Shown here: positions 28,218 to 37,154 of the stretch, in pieces
How the letters are laid out: every line of letters starts with the position of its first letter
How positions within the stretch are numbered: position 1 is the first letter of the stretch
Source of the DNA: Halomonas maura
GTDB lineage: Bacteria > Pseudomonadota > Gammaproteobacteria > Pseudomonadales > Halomonadaceae
NCBI RefSeq assembly: GCF_030409305.1
Contig: NZ_JAUFPQ010000009.1
Location: 124,001 to 188,000, forward strand
Direction of reading: 5' to 3'
DNA length: 64,000 nucleotides
Translations under genes and position numbers: made by a program
The notes under the pieces: generated by a model
Told to the model about the DNA's origin: nothing
Seen by the model: the letters and a program-made list of their open reading frames with translations, nothing else
The model's database searches: none

Positions 28218-28516
28218 GAGGTCCTTTCAAACCGCAATCGCTGGAGGTGGGCTTGTCCGGCGACAAGCCTTAGCGAGGGCGCTGTGAACCCCTCCTTGGG
28301 CGCTACCTTTGCCATCCATGGCAAAGGACCCTCGCTCCGCCTTGTCCCCGGCGCCTATTCTGCTGCGAAACTGGAAAGCCCGTCTAAGGCGTCTAGTCGT
28401 GGGGGTGTCAGGAGAACGGGCTTTCAGGCTCTCCCCGCGCCAGGGAGGCCCCAAACCGCGGAGAGGCTGCTAGAATGCCGCGCGACGCCACTGCCCGATG
28501 CCCAGGAGCCCCATCC
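28218..28516. repeat. palindrome-rich gap between glpD and uraA
   Basis: About 300 bp with no supportable gene. It contains the 8-bp inverted repeat GGCTTGTC/GACAAGCC (28250-28269), the perfect palindrome CTTTGCCATCCATGGCAAAG (28307-28326), and a long-loop pair AAAGCCCGT/ACGGGCTTT (28374-28423). The ATCCAT-centred hairpin is the same type as at 7861-7876. Together these suggest a dispersed repeat; a structured uraA leader is an alternative. Confidence 0.45.
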
Positions 28517-29758
28517 ATGTCCGATACCTCGGCGGCCGCCCCCCTGCCGGTCGATACCCCGATTCGCACCCTGCTGGTCGGTGCCCAGATGCTGTTCGTG
28601 GCCTTCGGCGCCCTGGTGCTGGTGCCGCTGCTCACCGGCCTCGACCCCAACGTGGCACTGTTCACCGCCGGCCTCGGTACCCTGGTCTTCCATGGCGTGA
28701 CCCGGGTGAGCGTGCCGGTCTTCCTGGCCTCGTCCTTCGCCTTCATCGCGCCGATCCAGGGCTCGGTGGCCAACTTCGGCATCCCCGCCACCCTCGGCGG
28801 CCTGCTGGCGGCGGGCCTGGTCTACGTGGTGATCTCGCAGCTGGTGCGCCTCAAGGGCACCGCCTGGCTGCATCGCCTGCTGCCGCCGGTGGTGGTGGGG
28901 CCGGTGATCATGGTCATCGGCCTGGCGCTGGCACCGGTGGCGGTGGACATGGCCACCGGCGAGACCAGCGAGGCCATCGGCTACGGCCCGGCGATCTTCC
29001 TGTCGATGACGAGCCTGCTGGTGACCCTGGTGCTGGCGGTGTTCAGCCGCGGGCTGATCCGGCTGGTGCCGATCATGGGCGGCATCGCCGTCGGCTACGG
29101 CCTCTCGGTGCTGATGGGGGTGGTCGACTTCACGCCCGTGCGCGAGGCGGCCTGGCTGGCGCTGCCCGAGTTCGTCGCGCCGAGCTTCCACTGGGCCGCG
29201 GTGCTGTTCATGCTGCCCGTGGCCATCGCCCCGGCGGTGGAGCATATCGGCGACATGGTGGCCATCGGCTCGGTAACCCGCCACAACTACCTCGAGAAGC
29301 CCGGCCTGCATCGCACCCTGCTGGGCGACGGCCTGGCCACCAGTGCCGCGGCGCTGTTCGGCGGGCCGCCCAATACCACCTACTCCGAGGTGACCGGGGC
29401 GGTGACCCTGACCCGGGCCTTCAATCCCTGGATCATGGTGATCACCGCCTGCATCGCCATCCTGCTGTCCTTCCTCGGCAAGCTCGGCGCGGTGCTGCAG
29501 ACCATTCCCGGCCCGGTGATGGGCGGCATCATGACGCTGCTGTTCGGCTCCATCGCGGTGGTCGGCATGAACACCCTGGTGCGCGCCGGCAAGCCGTTGA
29601 CCTCGCCGCGCAACCTGGTGGTGGTATCGCTGATCCTGGTGTTCGGCATCGGCGGCATGCAGTTCGGCAACGGGCAGTTCACCCTGCAGGGCGTGAGCCT
29701 CGCCGCCCTGGTGGGCATCGTGCTCAACTGGGTGCTGCCCAGGGCCGAGGAGGAGTGA
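28517..29758 (+). CDS. uraA: uracil-xanthine permease (UraA-like)
   Basis: NCS2/NAT-family proton symporter of 413 aa with about 14 helices. It starts TLLVGAQMLFVAFGALVLVP, has the conserved APAVEHIGDMVAIGSVTRHN segment containing the proton/substrate Glu, and the loop FGGPPNTTYSEVTGAVTLTR of UraA. Uracil is the most likely substrate. AGGAG lies 9 nt before the chosen ATG; in-frame ATGs upstream lie in repeat-like sequence. Works with upp (15793). Confidence 0.88.
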   Translation: MSDTSAAAPLPVDTPIRTLLVGAQMLFVAFGALVLVPLLTGLDPNVALFTAGLGTLVFHGVTRVSVPVFLASSFAFIAPIQGSVANFGIPATLGGLLAAGLVYVVISQLVRLKGTAWLHRLLPPVVVGPVIMVIGLALAPVAVDMATGETSEAIGYGPAIFLSMTSLLVTLVLAVFSRGLIRLVPIMGGIAVGYGLSVLMGVVDFTPVREAAWLALPEFVAPSFHWAAVLFMLPVAIAPAVEHIGDMVAIGSVTRHNYLEKPGLHRTLLGDGLATSAAALFGGPPNTTYSEVTGAVTLTRAFNPWIMVITACIAILLSFLGKLGAVLQTIPGPVMGGIMTLLFGSIAVVGMNTLVRAGKPLTSPRNLVVVSLILVFGIGGMQFGNGQFTLQGVSLAALVGIVLNWVLPRAEEE

Positions 29759-29790
29759 CGGCGCCCCGCCCATGCGGGTGGGGCGCCGTC
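29757..29790 (+). terminator. hairpin after uraA
   Basis: A 15-bp near-perfect stem (GACGGCGCCCCGCCC / GGGTGGGGCGCCGTC) with a 3-nt loop starts inside the uraA stop codon region. No T-run follows, so it is either a 3'-end stabiliser or a terminator needing Rho. Confidence 0.55.
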
Positions 29791-30027
29791 ACAGGAGTTA
29801 GCGAGGCATCTTTCGCCCTCCTGCTGATCGCCAGGCGCGCTGACTTGACCGGAACAGGTTCATGCGTATTGGCAATGGCCAAGGTTGTCGGCGTCTGACA
29901 TCCGATCGATCTGATCAAGGCGCCCGGACCCGACCGCCCAGACATGCTGGCCTTGTTGCCCCACGGCTGCGGCATCGCTATTGCGGGTTCGCTCGCCGCC
30001 TTGCCGGCTGAACCAGCTGGCCTGCAT
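29791..30027. other. non-coding gap after uraA
   Basis: About 240 bp between the uraA hairpin and the toxin remnant. No supportable gene, RNA or repeat seen. Confidence 0.4.
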
Positions 30028-30321
30028 CAGCCTTTCTCCCCGGCCAAGACTTCCAGCCTCGCGAAAAGCAGCGTTTCGCGATCCGGATCCCTGGTCTGGA
30101 TCTGCACGGCATATCCAAAGAGGTCATAGGCTGGCGTAGGTCATGACACCGATAATCAGGTCCACGTCATCGGTGCTGCGCACCTGCTCGCGGGTGAAAG
30201 GGTCGGTCAGCAGGAGTCCGGTCGTACAGCCCCCTATGAAGGCCACCTGGTCGCGAAGCTCGGCCCCGAGGGCCTCGGCTACCTGGCGGAGCATGACGCA
30301 CTGGTCGTCGAAAAGGCTCAT
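30028..30321 (-). pseudogene. truncated AbiEii/DUF1814-like nucleotidyltransferase toxin
   Basis: The first 65 codons (30321 to 30124) encode FIGGCTTGLLLTDPF and STDDVDLIIGV, the GG(x)T nucleotide-binding motif and the DxD metal motif of minimal nucleotidyltransferases related to AbiEii. A TGA stops this frame after MTYASL. A frame shifted by two bases then continues YDLFGYAVQIQTRDPDRETL to a stop at 30028, which may be a distal fragment after a deletion. Intact relatives are several times longer. ATG lies 3 bp after the stop of the upstream regulator, so the pair was an operon. Confidence 0.6.
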
Positions 30322-30324
30322 TTG

Positions 30325-30888
30325 TTACCCCAGATACTCCGCCAGCCTCTCGGCGGCGAGCTTGCTCTCGCGGGGATGGCCCAGCCGGATGGCATCGACC
30401 AAGGCCAGCATGGCATACAGCTCCCTATCTCGACGCACCGCATAGGGCGCACTCTTGAACAGCGGCTCGATGGCCTGGCCTTTGCTGTTCCCCCGGGCAT
30501 CCGGCCACACCATCAGCAGTTCCCCCGAGCTGTACAGCCGGCCCTCCAGTACCGGCGCGGCGAAGGTAGTCGCAATGCCGCGGGTGATTTCGCCGGGCTT
30601 GGCCGGAAACACATAGCGCACCCCATGCATGATGAAGTTGAACAGGGCCCGGACATTAGCGCGCGGTGCGCCGGTCCTGCGATCCTTGCGAATCAGACCG
30701 ACTTCCAGACAACGCTGCAAGGACAGACTAGCCTGGCTCTTGCTGATCCCGGTTTCCTCCGCCAAGGCTCTCACGCTATAGCGGGTGGCAAGCTGATCGT
30801 CTTCGAGCCCAGGCAAGCCGTTGCCGGGCAAGTCGATATCGGCGTCATCCAAGGCCCAGTCCCGCCAGTCATCGGGAAGCGTTTTCAT
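30325..30888 (-). CDS. winged-helix regulator, putative antitoxin of the nucleotidyltransferase remnant
   Basis: Protein of 187 aa. Residues about 35-75 form a helix-turn-helix: YSVRALAEETGISKSQASLS followed by LQRCLEVGLIRKDRRTGAPR. The rest (MHGVRYVFPAKPGEITRGIA; ELYAMLALVDAIRLGHPRES) is not a domain I can name. It is directly followed, 3 bp later, by the truncated nucleotidyltransferase, the arrangement of two-gene toxin-antitoxin modules, so an antitoxin/repressor role is inferred. GAGG lies 5 nt before the ATG; a TTG one codon upstream is possible. The frame is intact. Confidence 0.6.
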   Translation of the reverse strand: MKTLPDDWRDWALDDADIDLPGNGLPGLEDDQLATRYSVRALAEETGISKSQASLSLQRCLEVGLIRKDRRTGAPRANVRALFNFIMHGVRYVFPAKPGEITRGIATTFAAPVLEGRLYSSGELLMVWPDARGNSKGQAIEPLFKSAPYAVRRDRELYAMLALVDAIRLGHPRESKLAAERLAEYLG

Positions 30889-31026
30889 CAATACCTCGCG
30901 TCCCGTGTCCTAGGACATGGGACGGGGTTGGTGAGGCACCATCCCATTGTCAAGAAAAAACCGTCCTGCAGAATGATAGGAGCAGTGCCGTTGCTGGCTG
31001 TCGCGCCGGCCCCCAGGCGAGGGGGC

Positions 31027-31611
31027 TTAGCCGTGGTGAAGCTCTTCCCCGCCATCCGAGAACGACGGCGGGGTATTGGCGCTGACGATCACGCATTCGC
31101 GGTCGCCGACGTTGCGAAAGCGGTGGGGCAGGCGCGAGTCGAAATAGTAGGCGTCGCCGGCTTCCAGTATCGCGACCTCGCCGTTCACGGTGATCTCGAT
31201 CTCGCCCTCGACCACCACGCCGCCTTCCTCGCCCTCGTGCTCGAGCATCTCGTCGCCGGTATCGGCCCCGGGCGGGTAGCGCTCGTGGAGTAGCGACATG
31301 CGCCGGTCCGGCCGGCGTGCGGCGACCAACCGCCATGACAGCACCCCATCGCCGATCTCGGTGAGCTCCGAGGCCTTGTAGAAGGGGCGCGGCTGGCTGT
31401 GCTCGTCGCCGGCGAAGAAGGCGGTGATCGACACCGGCAGGGCATCGAGGATCTTCTTCAGCGAGCTCACCGAGGGGCTCACGCTGTTCTGCTCGATCAG
31501 CGAGATGCTGCTGTTGGTCACCTTGGCGCGCTTGGCCAGCTCCCGCTGCGAGAGGCCACGTTCCTGGCGCAGCTGGCGCAGGCGGGCGCCCACGTCGAAT
31601 CCTTCATCCAT
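31027..31611 (-). CDS. XRE-family regulator with C-terminal cupin domain (PuuR-like)
   Basis: Regulator of 194 aa. Residues 5-60 are a Cro/XRE helix-turn-helix (RLRQLRQERGLSQRELAKRA, then SSISLIEQNSVSPSVSSLKK). Residues about 110-185 are a cupin (GDEMLEHEGEEGGVVVEGEI, YYFDSRLPHRFRN). The layout matches PuuR, the repressor of putrescine utilisation, but no polyamine genes are in the window, so the effector is uncertain. AGGA precedes the ATG. Divergent from the mobA operon, 207 bp away. Confidence 0.78.
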   Translation of the reverse strand: MDEGFDVGARLRQLRQERGLSQRELAKRAKVTNSSISLIEQNSVSPSVSSLKKILDALPVSITAFFAGDEHSQPRPFYKASELTEIGDGVLSWRLVAARRPDRRMSLLHERYPPGADTGDEMLEHEGEEGGVVVEGEIEITVNGEVAILEAGDAYYFDSRLPHRFRNVGDRECVIVSANTPPSFSDGGEELHHG

Positions 31612-31818
31612 CGTCGTTCCTGTCGGCGGCATCGGCCGCGAGCCTGAAGTGAGTGGTCGTGGAAAATTGTTGACGGATGATACCGTTTCACGGCGGTCTC
31701 GATAAGCCGCGGCTTGATCGGCGTCATGCCGGGGAATGGCGCGTGCGCGGCGGCCATGGCACCCATCGCGTGGCTAAGGCATCATGAGCGTATGCCTGAG
31801 CAATTCACTGGAGTATTG

Positions 31819-32424
31819 ATGATCCACCGAGACGACCTCACCGGGCTGGTGCTGGCCGGGGGTCAGGGGCGCCGCATGGGCGGGCGCGACAAGGGCCTCG
31901 AGCCGTTCGCCGGCCGCCCGCTGGTGGCCCACGCCTGCGCGCCGCTGGTCGGGCGGGTATCCGAGGTGCTGATCAACGCCAATCGCCATCTCGAGGCCTA
32001 TGCCGAGCAGGGCGACCGGGTGATCCGCGACGCCGAGGCCGGCTACCAGGGCCCGCTGATGGGCATCTACAGCGGCCTCCACGCCGCCCGGACCCCCTGG
32101 GTGGTGGTGGTACCGTGCGACAGCCCGGCACTGCCCGACGACCTGGTGGCGCGGCTGGTGGGGGGCATCGGCGCGATGGATATCGCCGTGGCCGATGACG
32201 GCGAGCGGTTGCATCCGGTGGTGGCGCTGATCCGCCGCTCGCTGGTCGACGACCTGGCCCGGGCCCTGGCCCAGGGCGAGCGCAAGATCGACCGCTGGTA
32301 TGACCGGCATGCCTGGTGTCGCGTCGATGTCTCCGACTGTCCCGACGCCTTCGCCAACCTCAACACCCACGACGAGAAGCAGCGCCTGGAGCGCCTGCAC
32401 GGCAAGGAGTCTGCGCGCCGATGA
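31819..32424 (+). CDS. mobA: molybdenum cofactor guanylyltransferase
   Basis: Enzyme of 201 aa that joins GMP to molybdopterin to make the MGD cofactor. The GTP-binding motif LVLAGGQGRRMGGRDKGL, the QGPLMGIYSGL loop and VVVVPCDSPALP (metal Asp) are all present. GGAG lies 6 nt before the ATG at 31819; an ATG nine codons upstream lacks a site. First gene of a six-gene molybdenum cofactor operon; its TGA overlaps the mobB ATG. Confidence 0.92.
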   Translation: MIHRDDLTGLVLAGGQGRRMGGRDKGLEPFAGRPLVAHACAPLVGRVSEVLINANRHLEAYAEQGDRVIRDAEAGYQGPLMGIYSGLHAARTPWVVVVPCDSPALPDDLVARLVGGIGAMDIAVADDGERLHPVVALIRRSLVDDLARALAQGERKIDRWYDRHAWCRVDVSDCPDAFANLNTHDEKQRLERLHGKESARR

Positions 32425-33008
32425 GCGATTCGCTACCCGCCACCCTGACCCTGCGCGACGACCTGCCGCTGCTCGGCATCGCCGCCTGGAGCGGCACCGG
32501 CAAGACCACCCTGCTGGAGCGCCTGCTGCCCGCCTTGCGGCGCCGAGGGCTACGCGTGGCGGTGATCAAGCATGCCCACCACGGCTTCGACGTCGACCAG
32601 CCGGGCAAGGACAGCCATCGCCTGCGCCAGGCCGGCGCCGCGCCGATGCTGGTGGCCTCCCGGGCGCGCATCGCGATGATGATGGAGACCCCGGGGCGCG
32701 ACGAGGCGGACCTCGCCGAGCTGGTCGAGATGGTCCGCCCCCAGGCCCCGGACCTGATTCTGGTGGAGGGCTTCAAGGCCTGGCCGCTGCCCAAGCTGGA
32801 GCTGCATCGTCCCGCGGTGGGCAAGCCGCTGCGCGTGGCCGAGGATCCCTGGGTCAAGGCGGTGGCCAGCGACGTCGTCGTGCCCCTGCCCGAAGGCGTC
32901 GAGGCGCTGGAGCTCAACGACCTCGAGGCGCTGGCCGACTGGGTCGCCGCCTGGCCCGCGCGCTGGCCCGAGGCGCGCCACCCGCGCCGGGAGGGCCGCC
33001 CGGCATGA
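32421..33008 (+). CDS. mobB: molybdopterin-guanine dinucleotide biosynthesis adaptor MobB
   Basis: P-loop GTPase-like protein of 195 aa. Walker A WSGTGKTTLLERLLP, followed by VAVIKHAHHGFDVDQPGKDS, and VEGFKAWPLPKLELHR match MobB, an auxiliary that assists MobA in MGD synthesis. Its start overlaps the mobA stop by 4 bp and its stop overlaps the moeA start by 4 bp, indicating tight coupling. Residues after about 165 are Arg/Pro-rich. Confidence 0.9.
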   Translation: MSDSLPATLTLRDDLPLLGIAAWSGTGKTTLLERLLPALRRRGLRVAVIKHAHHGFDVDQPGKDSHRLRQAGAAPMLVASRARIAMMMETPGRDEADLAELVEMVRPQAPDLILVEGFKAWPLPKLELHRPAVGKPLRVAEDPWVKAVASDVVVPLPEGVEALELNDLEALADWVAAWPARWPEARHPRREGRPA

Positions 33009-34258
33009 CGCTCTCCTGCTTCGATCTCGGCGAGCGCATGCTCACGCCGGAGCAGGCCGACGCCGCCCTGGCCGAGCTGGTGCCGACGCCGCTGGCGGTG
33101 GAGCGGGTCGGCCTGGACGCCCTCTACGGCCGGGTGCTGGCCGAGGACGTGTTCTCGCCCATCGACGTGCCCCAGAACACCAATGCCGCCATGGACGGCA
33201 TCGCCCTGGCCTGGCCCGTCGCCGGCTCGCCGCCCGAGAGCTGGCGCCGGGTCGGCGAGGTGCTGGCCGGCCGTTCCCATGGCGCGACCCTCGCGCCCGG
33301 CGACTGCGTTGCCATCACCACCGGGGCGCCGCTGCCCGCCGGGGCCGACACCGTGATCATGCGCGAGCAACTCGAGACGACGGGGCAGGCCGTGCGCGTG
33401 GAGCATCCCGAACGGGTCAGGCGCGGCCAGCACGTGCGCCAGGCCGGCGAGGACATCGCCCGTGGCCAGCGGGCGCTGGCCGCCGGCACCCGCATCGGCG
33501 CCGCCGAGCTCGGCCTGCTGGCCTCGCTGGGGCAGGCCGAGGCGGCGGTGCATCGTCGGCCCCGGGTCGCGGTGTTCTCCACCGGCGACGAGGTCACGCC
33601 GCCGGGCGAGGCGCTGCCCCCGGCCGGGATCTTCGATGCCAATCGCTTCAGCCTCGCCGGCCTGCTGCGCGAGCAGGGCGCCGAGCTGCTCGACCTGGGG
33701 ATCCTCGCCGACGATCGGGCCGCGACGATCGCGGCGCTGCGCGATGCCGCCGAGCGGGCCGACCTGGTGATCACCAGCGGCGGCGTCTCGGTGGGCCAGG
33801 CCGACTTCACCCGCCAGGCGCTGGAGGAAGTGGGGCGCCTGGCCTTCTGGCGCATCGCCATCCGCCCGGGGCGGCCGCTGGCCTGCGGCCAGCTCGGCGC
33901 GCGGGCGGTGCCCTTCCTCGGCCTGCCGGGCAACCCGGTGGCGACCATGGTCACCTTCCTGCAGTTCGTGGTGCCCCTGCTGGGCCGGCTGCAGGGCAGG
34001 GCGGAGGTGGCCCCGCGACGGCTGACGGCGCTGGCCGAGACGCCCCTGCGCAGCCGCACCGGGCGCACCGACTTCCTGCGCGGGGTCACCCGCTGCGACG
34101 AGGCCGGCCGGCTGTGGGTGCGCGACACCGGCGCCCAGGGCTCCGGCATCCTGTCTTCGATGGTGGCCGCCGACTGCCTGATCGAACTCGACGCCCGGCG
34201 CGACAGCGTCGAGGCCGGCGAGGCGGTGACCATCCAACCCCTTTTTCGACTGTCTTGA
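33005..34258 (+). CDS. moeA: molybdopterin molybdenumtransferase
   Basis: Enzyme of 417 aa that inserts molybdate into adenylated molybdopterin. MoeA domains are in order: N-terminal domain with PQNTNAAMDGIAL, the ITTGAPLPAGADTVI strand, the central MoCF-binding core RVAVFSTGDEV and ITSGGVSVGQADF, PFLGLPGNPVATMV, and the C-terminal beta barrel. ATG overlaps the mobB stop (ATGA). Ends 12 bp before the moaC/moaD fusion. Confidence 0.93.
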   Translation: MTLSCFDLGERMLTPEQADAALAELVPTPLAVERVGLDALYGRVLAEDVFSPIDVPQNTNAAMDGIALAWPVAGSPPESWRRVGEVLAGRSHGATLAPGDCVAITTGAPLPAGADTVIMREQLETTGQAVRVEHPERVRRGQHVRQAGEDIARGQRALAAGTRIGAAELGLLASLGQAEAAVHRRPRVAVFSTGDEVTPPGEALPPAGIFDANRFSLAGLLREQGAELLDLGILADDRAATIAALRDAAERADLVITSGGVSVGQADFTRQALEEVGRLAFWRIAIRPGRPLACGQLGARAVPFLGLPGNPVATMVTFLQFVVPLLGRLQGRAEVAPRRLTALAETPLRSRTGRTDFLRGVTRCDEAGRLWVRDTGAQGSGILSSMVAADCLIELDARRDSVEAGEAVTIQPLFRLS

Positions 34259-34270
34259 GGCGCTGAATCC

Positions 34271-35083
34271 ATGAGCCTGACCCATCTCAATCCCCGCGGT
34301 GAAGCCCATATGGTCGATGTCGGCGACAAGGCGGAGAGCCGCCGCGAGGCGCGGGCTTCCGGCATCATCCAGATGCGCCCCGCGACCCTGGCCCTGCTGG
34401 CCGATGGCGACCTGCCCAAGGGCGATGTGCTGGCCACGGCGCGCATCGCCGGCATCCAGGCCGCCAAGCGCACCCACGAGCTGATCCCGCTGTGCCATGC
34501 CCTGGCGCTGTCCAAGGTGAGCGTCGACTTTCGCCTGGACGAGGCCGCCTCCTGCGTGCATGTCAGTGCCACCTGCCGGCTGACCGGCCGCACGGGCGTC
34601 GAGATGGAGGCGCTGACCGCCGTGTCGGTGGCCTGCCTGACCCTCTACGATATGTGCAAGGCCGTGGACAAGGACATGGAGATCGGCAGCATCCACCTGG
34701 AGGCCAAGACCGGCGGCAAGTCCGGCGACTATCAGCGTGGCCCGGCCGCCCTGGAGCCGGCGCCGATCGTCACCGGCGAGGGCGCCACCGGGGAGGTATC
34801 GCTGGGCGTGCGCTGTGCCATGGGCGAGCCCTGCATCCGCGTCAAGTGCCTGGCCGAGCTTCGCGAGCGGCTCGGCGTGGGCGAGGTCTCGGTGCCCTTC
34901 GACGAGTTGGAAAGCGCCGACGTGGCCGGCCTCAAGGCGCTGCTCACCTCCAGGGATTCGCGCTTCGCCGGCCTCGAGGAGGGCCGGGTGCTGTGCGCGG
35001 TCAATCAGGTCATGGCGGGCAACGCCACCCCGCTGACCGCCGAGGACGAGGTGGCCTTCTTTCCACCGGTGACGGGGGGTTAG
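34271..35083 (+). CDS. moaC/moaD: MoaC-MoaD fusion: cyclic pyranopterin monophosphate synthase plus sulfur-carrier subunit
   Basis: One frame of 270 aa joins two normally separate proteins. Residues 1-158 are MoaC, with the active-site positions Lys50, His76 ([11 protein letters not shown]), Asp127 and Lys130 ([10 protein letters not shown]) in register with the E. coli enzyme. After a linker of about 28 residues, 188-270 are MoaD, a ubiquitin-like sulfur carrier ([35 protein letters not shown]) ending in the Gly-Gly that is thiocarboxylated. There is no stop or start between them. The fused carrier would work with MoaE, encoded next. Confidence 0.88.
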   Translation: MSLTHLNPRGEAHMVDVGDKAESRREARASGIIQMRPATLALLADGDLPKGDVLATARIAGIQAAKRTHELIPLCHALALSKVSVDFRLDEAASCVHVSATCRLTGRTGVEMEALTAVSVACLTLYDMCKAVDKDMEIGSIHLEAKTGGKSGDYQRGPAALEPAPIVTGEGATGEVSLGVRCAMGEPCIRVKCLAELRERLGVGEVSVPFDELESADVAGLKALLTSRDSRFAGLEEGRVLCAVNQVMAGNATPLTAEDEVAFFPPVTGG

Positions 35084-35087
35084 CGGG

Positions 35088-35543
35088 ATGATTCGTGTGC
35101 AGCAGGAGCGCTTCGATGCGGGCCTCGAACAGCAGGCCCTGACCCGTGGGCGCAGCGATATCGGCGCGGTGGTCAGCTTCACCGGGCTGGTGCGCGACTT
35201 CAACGAGAGGCCCGAGGTCCAGGCCCTGACCCTGGAGCATTATCCCGGCATGACCGAGTCGGCCCTGGCCGAGATCGTCGCCGAGGCCGAGCAGCGCTGG
35301 CCGCTCCAGGGCGTGAGGCTGATCCACCGCATCGGCCACCTGGCCCCGGGGGATCCTATCGTGTTAGTGGTGGTGGCCAGTGCCCATCGGCGCGCGGCCT
35401 TCGAGGCCTGTGACTTCATCATGGATTTCCTCAAGACCCGCGCGCCCTTCTGGAAAAAGGAACACACGGCCAGCGGTGCCTACTGGGTGGCCGAACGCGA
35501 GGGTGATCATCGAGACGCCCGACGCTGGGAGACTTCAGAATGA
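35088..35543 (+). CDS. moaE: molybdopterin synthase catalytic subunit
   Basis: Large subunit (151 aa) that adds two sulfurs from MoaD to cyclic pyranopterin. [36 protein letters not shown] and the catalytic-lysine stretch [12 protein letters not shown] are present. It begins 4 bp after the moaC/moaD fusion and overlaps moaA by 4 bp. Confidence 0.93.
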   Translation: MIRVQQERFDAGLEQQALTRGRSDIGAVVSFTGLVRDFNERPEVQALTLEHYPGMTESALAEIVAEAEQRWPLQGVRLIHRIGHLAPGDPIVLVVVASAHRRAAFEACDFIMDFLKTRAPFWKKEHTASGAYWVAEREGDHRDARRWETSE

Positions 35544-36532
35544 ACGACGAGCTCATCGACGACTTCGGCAGGCGAGTGCGCTACGTGCGCATCTCGGTCA
35601 CGGACCGCTGTGACTTCCGCTGCGTGTACTGCATGAGCGAGGAGATGACCTTCCTGCCGCGGGCCCAGGTGCTGACCCTCGAGGAGCTGTCGCTGGTGGC
35701 CCGGGCCTTCACCGAGATGGGCGTGGAGAAGATCCGCCTGACCGGCGGGGAGCCGCTGGTCCGCCGCGACATCGACCGCCTGGTGGACGACATCGGCGCC
35801 TTGCCGGGGCTCAAGGACTTCGCCATGACCACCAACGGGGCGAGCCTGCGCAAGTTCGCCCCGCGGCTGCGCGAGGCGGGGCTCCAGCGGCTCAACATCA
35901 GCCTCGACTCGCTGGATGCCGAGCGCTTCCGTCGGCTGACCCGCACCGGTGAGCTGGCCAGGGTCATCGATGGCATTCGCGCGGCCCGCGAGGCCGGCTT
36001 CGAGCGTATCAAGCTCAATGCGGTCATCCTCAAGGGCCGCAACGACGACGAGGTCGTGGACCTGGTCGACTTCGCCCGTGGCGAAGGCATCGATATCAGC
36101 TTCATCGAGGAGATGCCGCTGGGCGACGTCTCGGACCACTCGCGGGCCGAGACCTTCTGTTCCAGCGACGAGGTGCAGGCGCTGATCGAGCGTCGCCACC
36201 GCCTGATTCCCACCACCGAGTCGACCCTCGGGCCCTCGCGCTATTTCCGCATGCCGGACAGCGAGACCCGGGTGGGCTTCATCTCGCCCCATAGCCATAA
36301 CTTCTGCTCGACCTGCAATCGGGTCCGCGTCACGGTGGAAGGGCGCCTGCTGCTGTGTCTCGGCAACGAGCACTCGGTGGACCTGCGCGCCGTGCTGCGT
36401 CGCCACCCCGGCGATATCGATGCCCTCAAGGAGGCCATCGTCGAGGCGATGCCGCTCAAGCCGGAGCGCCACCATTTCACCACCGACGGCGATGTTCAGG
36501 TGGTGCGCTTCATGAACATGACCGGCGGCTGA
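35540..36532 (+). CDS. moaA: GTP 3',8-cyclase (radical SAM)
   Basis: First enzyme of molybdenum cofactor synthesis, 330 aa. The radical-SAM cluster motif is Cys24-x3-Cys28-x2-Cys31 (CDFRCVYC). The C-terminal second 4Fe-4S cluster is in [19 protein letters not shown], and the chain ends MTGG, the Gly-Gly tail required for catalysis in the family. [12 protein letters not shown] is the SAM-binding segment. Last gene of the operon, followed by a terminator. Confidence 0.95.
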   Translation: MNDELIDDFGRRVRYVRISVTDRCDFRCVYCMSEEMTFLPRAQVLTLEELSLVARAFTEMGVEKIRLTGGEPLVRRDIDRLVDDIGALPGLKDFAMTTNGASLRKFAPRLREAGLQRLNISLDSLDAERFRRLTRTGELARVIDGIRAAREAGFERIKLNAVILKGRNDDEVVDLVDFARGEGIDISFIEEMPLGDVSDHSRAETFCSSDEVQALIERRHRLIPTTESTLGPSRYFRMPDSETRVGFISPHSHNFCSTCNRVRVTVEGRLLLCLGNEHSVDLRAVLRRHPGDIDALKEAIVEAMPLKPERHHFTTDGDVQVVRFMNMTGG

Positions 36533-36550
36533 TTCCCCTCGACCCGTCGG

Positions 36551-36600
36551 GAAGGGCAGCGCCTTTTCCGGCGGGTCATGGCTGTGCTGCCCTTCGTTTC
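36551..36600 (+). terminator. terminator of the molybdenum cofactor operon
   Basis: A 10-bp stem GAAGGGCAGC/GCTGCCCTTC encloses a smaller GCC/GGC hairpin and is followed by GTTTCCTTCC and, a little later, TTTTTT. It begins 18 bp after moaA. Confidence 0.65.
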
Positions 36601-36679
36601 CTTCCCGGTTTTTTCCCCCCTTCATTTTTCTTCTCGAGGATTCCCATCCACGATGGTCGGGAATTTTCCTCGACTATTC

Positions 36680-36707
36680 TTGCCAAATGGGTATCGACGA
36701 ATATACT
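36680..36707 (+). promoter_or_regulatory. promoter of the H-NS-like gene
   Basis: -35 TTGCCA and -10 TATACT with a 16-bp spacer, in a locally AT-rich stretch, 59 bp before the ATG. Confidence 0.6.
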
Positions 36708-36765
36708 TTCGATATGGCCCGGTTAGTCACAACCGAACCTGAGAATTCCCGATACGGAGGGGGCA

Positions 36766-37056
36766 ATGTCCAACGAATCCCTGGAGCGCATCGCTCGCAA
36801 CAAGAACGTGGCGCGTGCTGCGGCTCGTCAGCTCAGCATGGAGCAACTGCACAAGCTCGCCGAGGTCATCGGTGAGGTCATCGAGCAGAAAAACGATGAA
36901 GAGCGTCGTCGCCAGGAAGATGAAGCGCTGAAGGCTCGCAAGCTGGCGGAGATCCGTGAGCAGATCAATGAAGCGGGCCTCTCCGTCGATGATCTGGTGC
37001 CCGAACAGCCTCGCCGCAAGCGTGGCCGTCCGCCGAAGAAGGCCGACAACGCCTGA
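36766..37056 (+). CDS. short H-NS-family nucleoid protein with AT-hook-like tail
   Basis: Protein of 96 aa. Residues 1-70 are charged and helical (MEQLHKLAEVIGEVIEQKND, then EERRRQEDEALKARKLAEIR), fitting the H-NS dimerisation/coiled-coil region. The C-terminus RRKRGRPPKKADNA carries an AT-hook-like RGRP core in place of the longer YRDP...TWSGRGRxP domain of classical H-NS. It likely binds the minor groove of AT-rich DNA and silences foreign genes. Strong GGAGG site, own promoter and a strong terminator suggest abundant expression. Confidence 0.7.
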   Translation: MSNESLERIARNKNVARAAARQLSMEQLHKLAEVIGEVIEQKNDEERRRQEDEALKARKLAEIREQINEAGLSVDDLVPEQPRRKRGRPPKKADNA

Positions 37057-37104
37057 GCCCGAGCGACGACGTCGCGAAGCCAGTAAGCAGTAAGCAGCAA
37101 TCAC

Positions 37105-37136
37105 AAAAGCTCCCGCCACTACGGCGGGAGCTTTTT
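37105..37136. terminator. bidirectional terminator between H-NS-like and RNase J-like genes
   Basis: Perfect 13-bp stem AAAAGCTCCCGCC/GGCGGGAGCTTTT with a 5-nt loop. It is T-rich on the right and A-rich on the left, so it can end transcription from both convergent genes. Confidence 0.9.
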
Positions 37137-37154
37137 ACTGGCCGGAAGCCGTCG

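Noticed and set aside
32360..35203. Very long minus-strand open frame across the molybdenum cofactor operon
   Set aside because: It is antisense to mobA-moaC/moaD genes with full motif sets on the plus strand; long antisense frames are expected in GC-rich coding DNA, and its translation is low-complexity Gly/Arg/His.
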